The notes beneath the pieces were generated by a model. It did no database searches, was not told where the DNA came from, and saw nothing but the letters and a program-made list of their open reading frames with translations. The position numbers and the translations under genes are program-made. Positions 21,680 through 31,199 of a stretch of 64,000 nucleotides of DNA are shown in pieces; within the stretch, counting starts at the first letter, position 1, and each line of letters opens with the position of its first letter. This DNA is from Caballeronia sp. LZ062 (lineage in GTDB: Bacteria; Pseudomonadota; Gammaproteobacteria; Burkholderiales; Burkholderiaceae), in the NCBI RefSeq assembly GCF_031450785.1, contig NZ_JARTWB010000002.1:62001-126000 (forward strand). The letters run 5' to 3'.

Positions 21680-21795
21680 TGCCTGATGACCATAGCGAGT
21701 CGGTCCCACCCCTTCCCATCCCGAACAGGACCGTGAAACGACTCCACGCCGATGATAGTGCGGATTGCCCGTGTGAAAGTAGGTAATCGTCAGGC
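21680..21795 (+). rRNA. rrf: 5S ribosomal RNA
   Basis: About 116 bases. TGCCTGATGACCATAGCGAG at the 5' end pairs with the 3' end ATCGTCAGGC; the core CCCACCCCTTCCCATCCCGAA is typical. It is the last gene of the operon, followed by a strong terminator. Confidence 0.95.
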
Positions 21796-21810
21796 TCCTC
21801 ATGCCAAAAC

Positions 21811-21841
21811 AAAAACCCCACCCCAAAAAGGTGGGGTTTTT
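21811..21841. terminator. Bidirectional rho-independent terminator of the rrn operon
   Basis: AAAAACCCCACC (21811-21822) pairs with GGTGGGGTTTTT (21830-21841) around a 7-base loop. There is a T-run on either strand, so it can serve both the rRNA operon and the convergent amidohydrolase gene. Confidence 0.92.
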
Positions 21842-21859
21842 GCGTTGGGCTTTCGAAAA

Positions 21860-23050
21860 TCAACGCGCCAAGAACCTCTCGGCGAGCCGTACCCAATACG
21901 AAGAACCGACGGATAGCAGCGCGTCGTTGAAGTCGTAGCTCGCGTTGTGCAGCATGCACGGGCCTTCGCCGTGTCCGTGCTCACGATGCGCACCATCGCC
22001 GTTACCGAGAAACGCATAGCAGCCGGGCTTCTCCAGCAGCATGAACGAGAAATCCTCTGCGCCCATCGTCGGCTCGACAGAGCGATCGACATTCTTTTCG
22101 CCCACCACCTCCGCCATCACCTCTGCGGAAAACTTCGTCTGTACCGGATCATTGATGGTCGGCGGATAATTCCGGCGGAAATGCACGTCGGCTACGCAGT
22201 CGTAAGCCGAAGCCGTCGCTTCAGCGATTTTCCGCATCCGCGTCTCGATCAAATCCAGCGTGTCCACGGTGAAAGTACGCACCGTTCCGCCAAGCCACGC
22301 ATGGTCGGGAACCACATTGACCGCATCGCCCGCGTGAATCTGCGTGATGGAAAGCACCGCAGTATCGAGCGGCTTCTTGTTGCGCGTAATGATTCCTTGC
22401 AACGCATTCGCAATTTGGACCGCGCTAAACACCGGGTCCCGCCCGTTATGCGGCAACGCGGCGTGAGAACCGACACCGCGAATAGTGATGCGAAATTCGT
22501 TGCTCGACGCCATGATCGGTCCTTCCGTCACGCCAAAGTGGCCTGCTGGCATGCCCGGCCAGTTGTGGATGCCGAAAACGGCGTCCACTGGAAAGCGCGT
22601 GAATAGTCCATCGTCGATCATGGCCTTCGCGCCAGCTCCGCCTTCCTCAGCCGGCTGAAAGATGAACACCACCGTACCGTCAAATTGGCCGCGTTCCGCC
22701 AGATACTTGGCCGCGCCCAAAAGCATCGCCGTGTGTCCGTCGTGACCGCACGCGTGCATTCGTCCGGCATTCGTCGATTTATGGCTGAAGCTGTTGATTT
22801 CCTGAATTGGCAGCGCGTCCATGTCTGCGCGAAGCCCGATGGAGGCTCCGCCCGACCCGCGCTTCAACACGCCGACAACGCCCGTCTTTCCCACCCCTCG
22901 ATGAACGGTGATACCCCAAGTTTCGAGGTTTTCCGCCACCAGCTTCGCAGTCCCTACCTCTTCGTAGCGCAGTTCGGGATGAGCATGGATTGTTCGTCGG
23001 AGGGCTTGAATTTCATCGTGAGATGCTTCGATTTCTGGGATCAGATTCAT
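21860..23050 (-). CDS. hipO: M20-family amidohydrolase (hippurate hydrolase type)
   Basis: The product is 396 residues, a normal length. It is an M20D zinc aminoacylase with RTIHAHPELRYEE, LRADMDALPIQE, the metal-binding HACGHDGHTAM, FQPAEEGGAGAKAMI and PTMGAEDFSFML. A small dimerisation domain sits in the middle (GVGSHAALPHNGRDPV). Such enzymes cleave N-acyl amino acids such as hippurate in the cytoplasm; the real substrate cannot be told from sequence. It is monocistronic and convergent with the rrn operon. Confidence 0.88.
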   Translation of the reverse strand: MNLIPEIEASHDEIQALRRTIHAHPELRYEEVGTAKLVAENLETWGITVHRGVGKTGVVGVLKRGSGGASIGLRADMDALPIQEINSFSHKSTNAGRMHACGHDGHTAMLLGAAKYLAERGQFDGTVVFIFQPAEEGGAGAKAMIDDGLFTRFPVDAVFGIHNWPGMPAGHFGVTEGPIMASSNEFRITIRGVGSHAALPHNGRDPVFSAVQIANALQGIITRNKKPLDTAVLSITQIHAGDAVNVVPDHAWLGGTVRTFTVDTLDLIETRMRKIAEATASAYDCVADVHFRRNYPPTINDPVQTKFSAEVMAEVVGEKNVDRSVEPTMGAEDFSFMLLEKPGCYAFLGNGDGAHREHGHGEGPCMLHNASYDFNDALLSVGSSYWVRLAERFLAR

Positions 23051-23206
23051 TTGAACCGCTCGCTCGTTTGAACTCGGAATGCCAGTGTTGTCTACCGCTC
23101 GTTGATTCTACGCCGCCACTATTTGACGGATCGGGCGGTCGGTCGCATAGCGGGCGTAATAGAATTCTGGCATCTGCCGCCTTTGCCCGATTGACCGGAC
23201 CATCCG

Positions 23207-25288
23207 ATGAACGCACCCGCCGAGTTCGCCCGAGCCGTTTGCCCGCACGATTGCCCCGATACCTGCGCGATGCGCGTGACCGTAAAGGACGGCCGCGCAG
23301 TCAAGGTCAGCGGCGACCCGGATCATCCGCCGACACAAGGTGTTCTCTGCACGAAGGTCACGCGATACGCCGAGCGAACGCACCATAAAGAGCGCCTGCT
23401 GACACCGCTGATTCGCGTCGGACCGAAGGGTTCGAATCGTTTCGAGCCGATTAGTTGGGAAGCGGGGCTGCGCATCGCCGCCGAGCGCCTGAAGCCGATT
23501 GCGCAGCGCGCGCCCGAAGCGATTCTTCCGTACAGCTACGCCGGCACGATGGGCCTCGTCCAAGGCGAAAGCATCGCCGCGCGATTCTTCAATGTGCTCG
23601 GCGCGTCGCGTCTGGACCGGACAATCTGCGCGGCAGCCGGCGCGGCCGGGCTGCGCTATACGTACGGCGCGGGCATCGGCATGCACGTCGAATTCTTCGA
23701 GGAAAGCGAGCTGACCCTGATCTGGGGGGCGAACCCGATCGCGTCGAGCCTGCATTTCTGGACGCGCGCCCAGGAGGCGAAGCGACGCGGCGCGAAGCTG
23801 ATCGCAATCGATCCGTACCGGTCGCTGACCGCTGAAAAGTGTCATCAACACATCGCGCTGCGGCCCGGTACCGATGCCGCGCTCGCGCTCGGCATGATTC
23901 ACGTGCTGATCCGCGAGGACCTGCTGGATCACGAATACATCGCCAAGCACACGCTCGGTTTCGAGGAACTCGCAACGCGTGCCGCGCAATACTCGCCGTC
24001 GCGGGTGGCATCCATTTGCGGCATCGAGGAGCAGACAGTCGTCGATTTAGCGCGGGCGTTCGGCTCGACCCGCAAAGCCGCGATTCGCCTGAACTACGGC
24101 ATGCAGCGCGTGCGCGGCGGTGGCAACGCCGTGCGCGCCGTCGCGTGTCTGCCTTCGTTGACGGGCGCATGGCGCGAACGCTCGGGCGGTCTGTTGCTGT
24201 CGTCGTCCGGATGGGCGCCGGTCGACAACGCCGCGCTCGAACGCCCCAATCTGTTGCCGGGTTGGCCGAACAAGCTGCCGCGCAGCATCAACATGAACGC
24301 AATTGGCGATGCCTTGCTTCATCCGGGCGACGCAGCATTCGGACCCAAGATCGAAGCTGTCATCGTCTACAACTCGAACCCGGTCGCCGTTGCGCCGGAT
24401 TCGGCGAAAGTCGCGGCCGGTTTCGCTCGCGAGGACTTGTTCACCATCGTTCTCGAACATTTCCAGACGGACACAGCCGATTACGCCGACCTGATTTTCC
24501 CGGCGACCACCCAGCTCGAGCACCTCGACGTGCACAAGTCGTACGGCCACACGCACGTCATGGCGAATCTGCCCGCTATTGCACCGGTGGGCGAATCGCG
24601 TACGAACACCGATTTCTTCCGCGGCCTCGCGCGCGCGATGAACCTCACCGAGCCGGCGCTCTTCGAAACAGACGAACAGATCGCGTCGAAAGCCTTCCGC
24701 TGGGACGATCCCACGCTGAAAGGCCGCGGTTGGGAAGCACTCAAGGCGTCGCGCTGGCTCGAACTCGACCTGCCCGACGCGCCGCTCGCGCAAGGCGGGT
24801 TTCGCACGCCGTCGGGGAAGTGCGAGTTCTATAGCGAGCGTCTTGCTCGCGAGGGCCTTGATCCGCTGCCGGATTACCTGCCGCCCTACGAGTCGGCGGA
24901 AGCGGCGCCGGAGCTTGCAGCCCGCTATCCGCTCGCGATGATCTCGCCGCCCGCGCGCAACTTTTTGAACAGCAGCTTCGTGAACATCGAAAGCCTGCGC
25001 GCGACGGAGCAGGAGCCGCATCTGGATATCCATCCGGCGGACGCCGACGCGCGCGGCATCACTGACGGCGCACTGGTGCGCATTTTCAACGATCGCGGGT
25101 CGATGCAGGCGCGTGCGCGTGTGACGGACCGGGCGCGCGAAGGCGTCGTCGTCGGCTTGTCGATCTGGTGGAAGAAGTTGTCCCCCGATGGCTGCAACGC
25201 CAATCAGGTAACAAGCCAGGCTTTGACCGATCTCGGGGGATCGGCGACGTTCTACGATTGCCTGGTCGAAGTGGAGTCATTGCATTGA
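23207..25288 (+). CDS. Molybdopterin oxidoreductase (DMSO-reductase superfamily)
   Basis: The product is 693 residues. The N-terminal 4Fe-4S site has cysteines at 12, 16 and 20 (CPHDCPDTC) and 48 (GVLCTK). The molybdopterin domain follows (GTMGLVQGESIAARFFNVLGAS, IWGANPIASSLHFW, IAIDPYRS). The C-terminal dinucleotide-binding domain has FNDRGSMQARARVTD. There is no twin-arginine signal, so it is probably cytoplasmic. No dedicated electron-transfer subunit is adjacent. Family members in Burkholderia are annotated as formate-dehydrogenase- or nitrate-reductase-like; the substrate is unknown. The next gene, fadD, is 128 bp away on the same strand. Confidence 0.87.
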   Translation: MNAPAEFARAVCPHDCPDTCAMRVTVKDGRAVKVSGDPDHPPTQGVLCTKVTRYAERTHHKERLLTPLIRVGPKGSNRFEPISWEAGLRIAAERLKPIAQRAPEAILPYSYAGTMGLVQGESIAARFFNVLGASRLDRTICAAAGAAGLRYTYGAGIGMHVEFFEESELTLIWGANPIASSLHFWTRAQEAKRRGAKLIAIDPYRSLTAEKCHQHIALRPGTDAALALGMIHVLIREDLLDHEYIAKHTLGFEELATRAAQYSPSRVASICGIEEQTVVDLARAFGSTRKAAIRLNYGMQRVRGGGNAVRAVACLPSLTGAWRERSGGLLLSSSGWAPVDNAALERPNLLPGWPNKLPRSINMNAIGDALLHPGDAAFGPKIEAVIVYNSNPVAVAPDSAKVAAGFAREDLFTIVLEHFQTDTADYADLIFPATTQLEHLDVHKSYGHTHVMANLPAIAPVGESRTNTDFFRGLARAMNLTEPALFETDEQIASKAFRWDDPTLKGRGWEALKASRWLELDLPDAPLAQGGFRTPSGKCEFYSERLAREGLDPLPDYLPPYESAEAAPELAARYPLAMISPPARNFLNSSFVNIESLRATEQEPHLDIHPADADARGITDGALVRIFNDRGSMQARARVTDRAREGVVVGLSIWWKKLSPDGCNANQVTSQALTDLGGSATFYDCLVEVESLH

Positions 25289-25416
25289 GAAGTTTGGAAA
25301 GAACAGATCGGAAACGGTCTGAAATGCGGCGTCTAACCGGATTGTCGGAACCGAAGCAAGCGGCTAGCATCCTGTTTCCGCACGACCATTCGAAAATCAA
25401 ATAAAGGAGACGCCGT

Positions 25417-27090
25417 ATGGAGAAACTCTGGCTGAAATCGTATCCGGCCGGCGTACCCGCGGAAATCGACGCGTCGGCGTACCGGTCGGTTTCGCAGCTG
25501 CTCGAAGACAGTTTTCGCAATAACCGGGACCGTCGCGCGTTCCTGTGCATGGGACAAGCCATCACGTACGGCGAACTCGACGACATGTCGAAAAAGCTCG
25601 CCGCATGGTTCCAGAGCAAGGGATTGAAACGCGGTGCGCGCGTCGCGCTGATGATGCCGAACGTGCTGCAATATCCGGTCGCCATCGCGGCCGTGCTGCG
25701 CGCGGGGTATATCGTCGTGAACGTGAACCCGCTCTATACGCCGCGCGAACTGGAACACCAGCTTCGCGACAGCGGCGCGGAAGCCATCGTCATTCTGGAA
25801 AACTTCGCGAACACGCTGGAAGCGGTCGTCAAGAACACGGCGATCAAACATGTCGTCGTTGCAGCGATGGGCGACCTCATGGGCGTGAAAGGCCTGCTGG
25901 TCAATTTCGTCGTTCGCAAAGTCAAGAAGCTGGTGCCCGAATGGAGTCTGCCGGGCAGCGTGCGCTTCAACGATGCCATCGCCGAAGGCGGCGGCCGTGC
26001 GCTCCAGCCGGTTGCGCAAACGCCCGACGACGTCGCCTTCCTTCAATATACCGGCGGCACCACCGGCGTCGCTAAGGGCGCGACGCTGACGCACCGCAAT
26101 CTGATTGCGAACGTATTGCAATCGGAAGTGTGGCTCGAGCCCGCGCGCCAACGACGGCCCGATATCGACCAGTTCGTCTGCGTCGTGGCCTTGCCGCTGT
26201 ATCACATCTTCGCGCTGACGGTGTGCGGCATGCTCACCATCCGCACGGGCGGGCTCGGCGTCCTGATTCCTAACCCGCGCGATATAGCGGGAACCATCAA
26301 GGAATTGAAGGGCATTCCGATCAACACGTTCCCGGCGGTCAACACGCTGTACAACGCGTTGCTCAACCATCCCGATTTCTCGAAGCTCGATTTCTCCAAG
26401 CTGATCGCGGCGAATGGCGGCGGCATGGCGGTACAGGAATCGGTCGCAAAACGCTGGTTTGCGGTCACGGGCGTGCCTATCGTCGAAGGGTACGGCTTGT
26501 CGGAGACTTCGCCGTGCGTGACGTGCAACCCCGTGACGGCGACCGAGTACACCGGCACGATCGGCTTGCCGTTGCCGTCCACCGAAGTGTCGATCCGCGA
26601 TGACGACAACAACGAAGTGCCGCTCGGCCAGGCGGGCGAGATTTGCATCAAGGGGCCGCAGGTCATGGCCGGATACTGGAATCGTCCTGACGAAACGGCC
26701 AAGGTCATGACGCCCGATGGCTTCTTCCGCTCCGGCGATGTCGGCGTTTTCGACGAGCGTGGCTACGTGAAGATCGTCGATCGCAAGAAGGACATGATCC
26801 TTGTTTCGGGCTTCAACGTGTATCCGAATGAAATCGAGGATGTCGTGGCGATGCTGCCGGGCGTATTCGAAGTGGCGGCAGTCGGCGTGAAAGACAAGAA
26901 TTCGGGCGAGGCGGTGAAACTCTTCATCGTGCGCAAGGACGATAACCTGACCGAGGCCGACGTGATTGCGTACTGCAAGGAACGGCTGACGGGCTACAAG
27001 CGGCCGCGCATCATCGAGTTTCGCAAGGACTTGCCGAAGAGCAACGTCGGCAAAATCCTGCGTCGGGAACTGCGCGACGGCACGGTTTAA
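25417..27090 (+). CDS. fadD: Long-chain fatty-acid-CoA ligase
   Basis: The product is 557 residues, with AAGGAG 8 bases before the ATG. ANL-superfamily motifs: YTGGTTGVAKGATLTH (ATP/AMP), YGLSETSPCV, the fatty-acyl-CoA signature around DGFFRSGDVGVFDERGY and VDRKKDMILVSGFNVYP, and the catalytic lysine in PKSNVGKILRR. It activates fatty acids for beta-oxidation or phospholipid synthesis, acting at the inner face of the membrane. It is followed by a good terminator. Confidence 0.94.
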   Translation: MEKLWLKSYPAGVPAEIDASAYRSVSQLLEDSFRNNRDRRAFLCMGQAITYGELDDMSKKLAAWFQSKGLKRGARVALMMPNVLQYPVAIAAVLRAGYIVVNVNPLYTPRELEHQLRDSGAEAIVILENFANTLEAVVKNTAIKHVVVAAMGDLMGVKGLLVNFVVRKVKKLVPEWSLPGSVRFNDAIAEGGGRALQPVAQTPDDVAFLQYTGGTTGVAKGATLTHRNLIANVLQSEVWLEPARQRRPDIDQFVCVVALPLYHIFALTVCGMLTIRTGGLGVLIPNPRDIAGTIKELKGIPINTFPAVNTLYNALLNHPDFSKLDFSKLIAANGGGMAVQESVAKRWFAVTGVPIVEGYGLSETSPCVTCNPVTATEYTGTIGLPLPSTEVSIRDDDNNEVPLGQAGEICIKGPQVMAGYWNRPDETAKVMTPDGFFRSGDVGVFDERGYVKIVDRKKDMILVSGFNVYPNEIEDVVAMLPGVFEVAAVGVKDKNSGEAVKLFIVRKDDNLTEADVIAYCKERLTGYKRPRIIEFRKDLPKSNVGKILRRELRDGTV

Positions 27091-27113
27091 GCGCACCTCT
27101 CGAACTGATACGA

Positions 27114-27147
27114 GCCTTCGCGTCCGCAAAGACGCGGAGGCTTTTTT
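27114..27147 (+). terminator. Rho-independent terminator after fadD
   Basis: GCCTTCGCGTC pairs with GACGCGGAGGC (one mismatch) around CGCAAA, followed by six T residues. It lies 24 bp after the fadD stop. Confidence 0.85.
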
Positions 27148-27180
27148 CTTATGGCACTTCGCGGCATTGCCGCATGAAAA

Positions 27181-27202
27181 AAAGGCGCCCGAAGGCGCCT
27201 TT
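27181..27202 (-). terminator. Rho-independent terminator after the porin gene
   Basis: AAAGGCGCC and GGCGCCTTT pair around a 4-base loop. On the minus strand the hairpin is followed by a T-run. It lies 29 bp downstream of the porin stop codon. Confidence 0.85.
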
Positions 27203-27230
27203 CAACCGATACCGCTTCGTTACGAGCTTC

Positions 27231-28409
27231 TTAGAACTTGTGGCGGATACCGACCAGCGCTGCAACCTGGTTCGACGTCGACGACGGCGACAGGCCGTTG
27301 ATGCTCGCGACTGCGGCGGCCTTCGTCGAGTCCGTACCCGAAGCGTGCTGATAGACACCGTCCACATACACGTCCGTGCGCTTCGACAGGAAGTAGTCCG
27401 CGCCGAGCATGCCCTGGTGGTACTTGGCATTGCTCAGGCCGTACCCCTTCGTGTAGTCGTAAGCCGCGCCCAGCAAAAGCGCCGGCGTCAGCTGGTACTT
27501 GAAGTTGACTTCGGCGTTGTGGAACTTGCCCGATCCGCCCGTGTAACCGAACGGGTTCAGACCTGCGCCGGCGTCTCGGCCGACATCCTTGAACTGCGTG
27601 TTGCTATACGTCGCGCCGACCGTAGCTGCGCCGAACGTGTAGGCGGCGCCCGCGGAGATCACTTGCTGCGTGTGAGCCGAAGCGAAGCCCGAGTACACGC
27701 GGCTGTTTGGGAAGTTCGATGTCGTAGGCGTCGCCGTGGCCGTGCGCGAGTTTGCGTTGTTGCCGAAGAACGAGTAGTTCGGGTCCTTGACGTTCAAGTA
27801 ACCTGCGCCCAACTGCAGAGGACCCTGCGAGTAGCCGAGACCAACCGACCAGATCTGGTTGCGGTTGAACTGGCCTGCCTGGCCGCCGAGGCTATACAGA
27901 CCGCCGAACGTGAAGCCTGCGTAATTGGCGCTCGTGAACTTGATCGCGTTGTTCACGCGGTTCGAGTTGTTCATGTTGTCGAGGTCGCCCGGGTGTGCGC
28001 CGAAGTACGTCGCCCACTGGCTGCCGACTTCGAATGCGCCCGTGAAATCGACCACGGAGTCGTACTGGCGACCCAGCGTGACCGTGCCGAACTGCGCCGT
28101 CGACAGGCCGACGTACGCTTGACGGCCGAACATGTCGCCGCCCTGGGCCAGTTGGCCGTTGAACACGTTGAAGCCGTTCTCCAACACGAAGAGCGCCTTC
28201 AGACCGCCGCCCAGATCTTCCGTGCCGCGCAGGCCCCAACGGCTACCCTGCACGTTGCCGCTGCTCATTGCATACTGCTTGTGACCGCCGCTGTTGTTCG
28301 AATACAGGAAGCCAGCGTCGATGATGCCGTACAGCGTCACGCTGCTCTGCGCATGTGCGGCGCCAGCGAAGACGCCCAATGCTGCCAAAGCGAGAAGCGA
28401 CTTTTTCAT
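27231..28409 (-). CDS. Outer-membrane porin, OmpC/Burkholderia type
   Basis: The product is 392 residues. Signal peptide of about 20 residues (MKKSLLALAALGVFAGAAHA) followed by QSSVTLYGIIDAGFLY, the standard first strand of the betaproteobacterial general porins. The body alternates beta-strands with glycine/asparagine-rich loops, and the protein ends in aromatic HKF, the outer-membrane assembly signal. The product is a trimeric 16-strand diffusion pore. GGAG lies 9 bases upstream of the start. It is a single-gene unit with its own terminator. Confidence 0.93.
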   Translation of the reverse strand: MKKSLLALAALGVFAGAAHAQSSVTLYGIIDAGFLYSNNSGGHKQYAMSSGNVQGSRWGLRGTEDLGGGLKALFVLENGFNVFNGQLAQGGDMFGRQAYVGLSTAQFGTVTLGRQYDSVVDFTGAFEVGSQWATYFGAHPGDLDNMNNSNRVNNAIKFTSANYAGFTFGGLYSLGGQAGQFNRNQIWSVGLGYSQGPLQLGAGYLNVKDPNYSFFGNNANSRTATATPTTSNFPNSRVYSGFASAHTQQVISAGAAYTFGAATVGATYSNTQFKDVGRDAGAGLNPFGYTGGSGKFHNAEVNFKYQLTPALLLGAAYDYTKGYGLSNAKYHQGMLGADYFLSKRTDVYVDGVYQHASGTDSTKAAAVASINGLSPSSTSNQVAALVGIRHKF

Positions 28410-28760
28410 TGATTAGATCTCCAAGGAGTGTTTTTGCGACTTGTTTGGCAAGGTCACTGTTCTAGCGCCAGTGTGTTGACGGTCCCTGCCGGGGTCTTCT
28501 TTTCGAAGGTGACACGTAATGTAACAAACACGACTTTTCACACAAAGGAAAAGGGAGCGCGCCTTTGACGACGTGTGACGTTTACGCAACATGCGCTAAA
28601 ATCCTGGTTTTGCAGCAGTTTTGCGACTCGTGTTTGCCCTAATTACAAAAAATGGCGCGCGCGAACGGCTGTTTTCGCATGTCTGACCGGGAGAATAGGG
28701 ATTGCTAACGATCGGGACGACGTTGCGCGAAAACGATGACACCAACAACGAGGTGAGAAC
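28410..28760. other. Divergent control region of porin and coq7
   Basis: No coding sequence is supported in these 351 bp. Both genes point outward. A TAAAAT near 28597 could be the coq7 minus-10, but no good minus-35 is at the right distance. The porin side would have a leader of roughly 100 bases if TACATT near 28518 (minus strand) is its minus-10. Both are weak calls. Confidence 0.35.
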
Positions 28761-29414
28761 ATGACGCTCGATGAAATCATTGGCGAGTTCGATCGGGGCT
28801 TGCGTTCCATGACCGGAGTGAGCCGCATGTCTCGGCCCATCCCCGAGTCGAGAGCGCCGGTCCTCGTCGAGGGCGGCGTGATTGCCGAAGCGCCGGAACT
28901 CACGGAGCAAGAGAAGGCTCACTCGGCCGGCCTGATGCGCGTGAACCATGTCGGCGAAGTCTGCGCGCAGGCGCTTTATCAGGCCCAGAAGCTCGCGACT
29001 GAATCGCCGGGGCTGAAGGCGAGCTTCGAGCAAGCCGCCCGGGAAGAGGAAGACCACCTTGCGTGGACCGCCCAGCGTCTGAAGGATCTCGACTCGCGTC
29101 CGAGTCTGCTTAATCCGCTGTGGTATGCCGGTGCGCTCGCCATCGGTTTCGTGGCGGGGCGTTTCGGCGATCGCGCGAGCCTTGGCTTCATGGCGGAGAC
29201 CGAGCGCCAGGTCGAGCAACATCTCGATGGCCACATGAAGACGCTACCGGCAACGGACTATGCGTCCCGCGCGATCGTCGAACAAATGCGCCAGGACGAA
29301 AGCGCGCATGCGGCGGCCGCCATCGGCGCGGGGGGCGCAGAGATCCCTTTTCCCGTGCGTGCCATGATGCGTGCGGCTGCAAAAGTGATGACGCGCACGG
29401 CGTACTACGTCTAG
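28761..29414 (+). CDS. coq7: 2-polyprenyl-3-methyl-6-methoxy-1,4-benzoquinone monooxygenase
   Basis: The product is 217 residues, a di-iron Coq7/UbiF-type hydroxylase in ubiquinone synthesis. Ferritin-like helices show the iron ligands in [20 protein letters not shown] (E and H), [10 protein letters not shown] (ExxH), EQHLDGHM and [12 protein letters not shown] [14 protein letters not shown] (ExxxxH). The central hydrophobic stretch [15 protein letters not shown] associates with the membrane. Many beta- and gammaproteobacteria use Coq7 in place of flavin-dependent UbiF. AGGTGAG precedes the ATG. Confidence 0.93.
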   Translation: MTLDEIIGEFDRGLRSMTGVSRMSRPIPESRAPVLVEGGVIAEAPELTEQEKAHSAGLMRVNHVGEVCAQALYQAQKLATESPGLKASFEQAAREEEDHLAWTAQRLKDLDSRPSLLNPLWYAGALAIGFVAGRFGDRASLGFMAETERQVEQHLDGHMKTLPATDYASRAIVEQMRQDESAHAAAAIGAGGAEIPFPVRAMMRAAAKVMTRTAYYV

Positions 29415-29647
29415 CCGCTGACGTCCGTCACGCCAATGTATGAAGAATAAGACAGGTCGCGCTCCCGAGCGCGCCCGCAGAAACCGTTACATTTCACGCC
29501 TCTTCGTGGACGATGTTCATACATTACGTTCATTTGTATCACTAGCTCTCTAATTTCAAACGCTTTTCCCGTTCCGACACACCTCAAGTACGTTCGCTAA
29601 GTCCTTGTTCTAGCGAGTAAAAGCTCCCCGAAAAAAAGCCACGCGTC
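29415..29647. other. Gene-free stretch between coq7 and the mra promoter
   Basis: No coding frame is supported. The short hairpin GCGCT-CCCG-AGCGC near 29460 lacks a T-run, so coq7 termination is unclear. The stretch is more A/T-rich than its surroundings up to the dcw promoter. Confidence 0.4.
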
Positions 29648-29676
29648 TTGACCGAGGAAATACGTTCCTCTAAAGT
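29648..29676 (+). promoter_or_regulatory. Promoter of the dcw cluster (Pmra)
   Basis: TTGACC at 29648-29653 and TAAAGT at 29671-29676 are separated by exactly 17 bases. It lies 125 bp before mraZ and immediately before a run of MraZ-type boxes, as in E. coli and other bacteria where MraZ represses its own operon. Confidence 0.7.
29654..29670. promoter_or_regulatory. Inverted repeat filling the spacer of Pmra
   Basis: GAGGAAATACGTTCCTC has perfect 6-bp arms around 5 bases and occupies exactly the 17 bases between minus-35 and minus-10. A protein bound here would block RNA polymerase. The binder is unknown; it is a different motif from the MraZ boxes next to it. Confidence 0.45.
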
Positions 29677-29710
29677 GGGAGACAGTGTGAGAAAGTGGTT
29701 GTTTGTGTGA
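29676..29710 (+). promoter_or_regulatory. MraZ operator: four boxes at 10-bp spacing
   Basis: TGGGA (29676), TGTGA (29686), TGGTT (29696) and TGTGA (29706) repeat with a 10-bp period, one helical turn. Known MraZ sites are TGGGN repeats separated by 5 bases. The first box overlaps the last base of the minus-10, consistent with repression by the MraZ ring. Confidence 0.7.
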
Positions 29711-29800
29711 TCGGCGACCACTTTTTCGGCAGTTTCAAGGCATGCGCGGCGTCTCGGTGGGCATCGACAGTCAGGCAGCGACAAACGGGGAGAAGGGCGA

Positions 29801-30229
29801 GTGTTCCAAGGGGCGTCGGCGCTGACGCTCGATGCGAAAGGGCGGATGTCGGTTCCGTCCCGCTATCGGGAAGCGCTGCAAGGGCAGGCAGAAGGCCGGG
29901 TGACGCTCACGAAGAGCCCGGATGGATGCCTGTTGCTGTTTCCGCGCCCGGAGTGGGAAGTCTTTCGCGCCAAGGTCGCCGCGCTTCCCATGGAAGCCAT
30001 GTGGTGGCGTCGCATTTTTCTCGGTAATGCAATGGATGTCGAACTCGATAGCGCCGGGCGCGTATTGGTCTCGCCCGAGCTTCGTGCTGCCGCTTCGCTG
30101 GAAAAGGAAGTGACGCTGCTCGGCATGGGCGCTCACTTCGAATTATGGGACTCGCAGACGTACGCGGCGAAGGAAGCCGCAGCCATGGCGCAGGGCATGC
30201 CCGAAGCGCTGAAGAACTTCACTTTCTGA
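29801..30229 (+). CDS. mraZ: Transcriptional regulator MraZ
   Basis: The product is 142 residues from a GTG start with GGGAGAAGG upstream. Two SpoVT/AbrB-type halves are visible: the first with [17 protein letters not shown], the second with [17 protein letters not shown]. Both carry the DxxGR signature. It forms a ring-shaped oligomer that binds tandem boxes in front of the dcw cluster and represses it. Four such boxes lie 91-125 bp upstream. It is the first gene of the cell-wall and division operon. Confidence 0.95.
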   Translation: MFQGASALTLDAKGRMSVPSRYREALQGQAEGRVTLTKSPDGCLLLFPRPEWEVFRAKVAALPMEAMWWRRIFLGNAMDVELDSAGRVLVSPELRAAASLEKEVTLLGMGAHFELWDSQTYAAKEAAAMAQGMPEALKNFTF

Positions 30230-30245
30230 CGCGGCGCTGAAAAAC

Positions 30246-31199
30246 ATGGCACCTGCGATGGGAAATGATCTGCAGCATCGCACGGTGCTGCTGAATGAAG
30301 CAGTAGACGGACTGATCACGCGCGCCGACGGCATCTATATAGATGGCACCTTCGGGCGCGGCGGTCATAGCCGGGCAGTGTTGCAGCGGCTGAGCGAAGG
30401 AGGGCGGCTGATCGCGTTCGACAAGGACCCGCTCGCCATCGCCACGGCGCAACAGATTCAGGACCCGCGTTTTTCGATCGTGCATGACAGCTTCGCGGCC
30501 CTGCGAAGCGCCGTGAACGAGCGCGGGATAGAGCGGGTGTCGGGCGTGTTGCTGGACCTTGGCGTGTCGTCGCCGCAAGTGGACGACCCCGAGCGCGGTT
30601 TCAGTTTCCGCGCGGAGGGTCCGCTCGACATGAGAATGGACCCGACTCGCGGCGAGTCGGCGGCCGAGTGGCTCGCGCGGGCCACGGTGCAGGAAATGAC
30701 GGAGGTGATCAGAGATTATGGGGAAGAACGGTTTGCTTTTCAGATTGCAAAGGCGCTTGTTGCTCGCCGGGCAGAGTCCGACCGTCTTGGGCCTCTCGTC
30801 AGCACGCGCGAGCTTGCCGAAATCGTGGGTCACGTCGTCAAGACCCGTGAAAAGGGCAAGGACCCGGCAACTCGCACCTTTCAGGCTATACGGATTCACA
30901 TCAATCAAGAGCTTGCGGAACTGCAAGTAGTTCTTGAATCGGCACTTTCGCTGTTGGAGCAAGGGGGGCGGCTGGTCGTGATCAGCTTTCATTCGCTCGA
31001 AGACCGGATCGTCAAGCGGTTCATGCAGGCGCAGTCGAGCGCGCCGGCGGTGGACCGTCGTTTGCCGATCCGCGCGGTCGATCTGCCGAGTCCGCCTCTG
31101 CGGATCGTCGGCCGCGTGTTTCCGAGCGACGCTGAAGTCGCCGACAACCCGCGCGCCCGGTCCGCGGTCATGCGTATCGCGGAGCGCATCGCGCCATGA
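30246..31199 (+). CDS. rsmH: 16S rRNA (cytosine-1402-N4)-methyltransferase
   Basis: The product is 317 residues. SAM-binding loop [14 protein letters not shown], then [19 protein letters not shown] and the C-terminal [17 protein letters not shown], the family signature. It methylates N4 of C1402 in the ribosomal P site together with RsmI. Formerly mraW. It begins 16 bases after mraZ, and its stop overlaps the ftsL start (ATGA). Confidence 0.96.
   Translation: MAPAMGNDLQHRTVLLNEAVDGLITRADGIYIDGTFGRGGHSRAVLQRLSEGGRLIAFDKDPLAIATAQQIQDPRFSIVHDSFAALRSAVNERGIERVSGVLLDLGVSSPQVDDPERGFSFRAEGPLDMRMDPTRGESAAEWLARATVQEMTEVIRDYGEERFAFQIAKALVARRAESDRLGPLVSTRELAEIVGHVVKTREKGKDPATRTFQAIRIHINQELAELQVVLESALSLLEQGGRLVVISFHSLEDRIVKRFMQAQSSAPAVDRRLPIRAVDLPSPPLRIVGRVFPSDAEVADNPRARSAVMRIAERIAP

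Noticed and set aside
25333..27129. 598-codon minus-strand frame
   Set aside because: Antisense shadow of fadD, rich in Arg/His/Asp as expected from reversed GC-rich codons.
27174..28412. 412-codon plus-strand frame
   Set aside because: Complement of the porin gene; the porin has a signal peptide, terminal aromatic residue and terminator, this frame has none.
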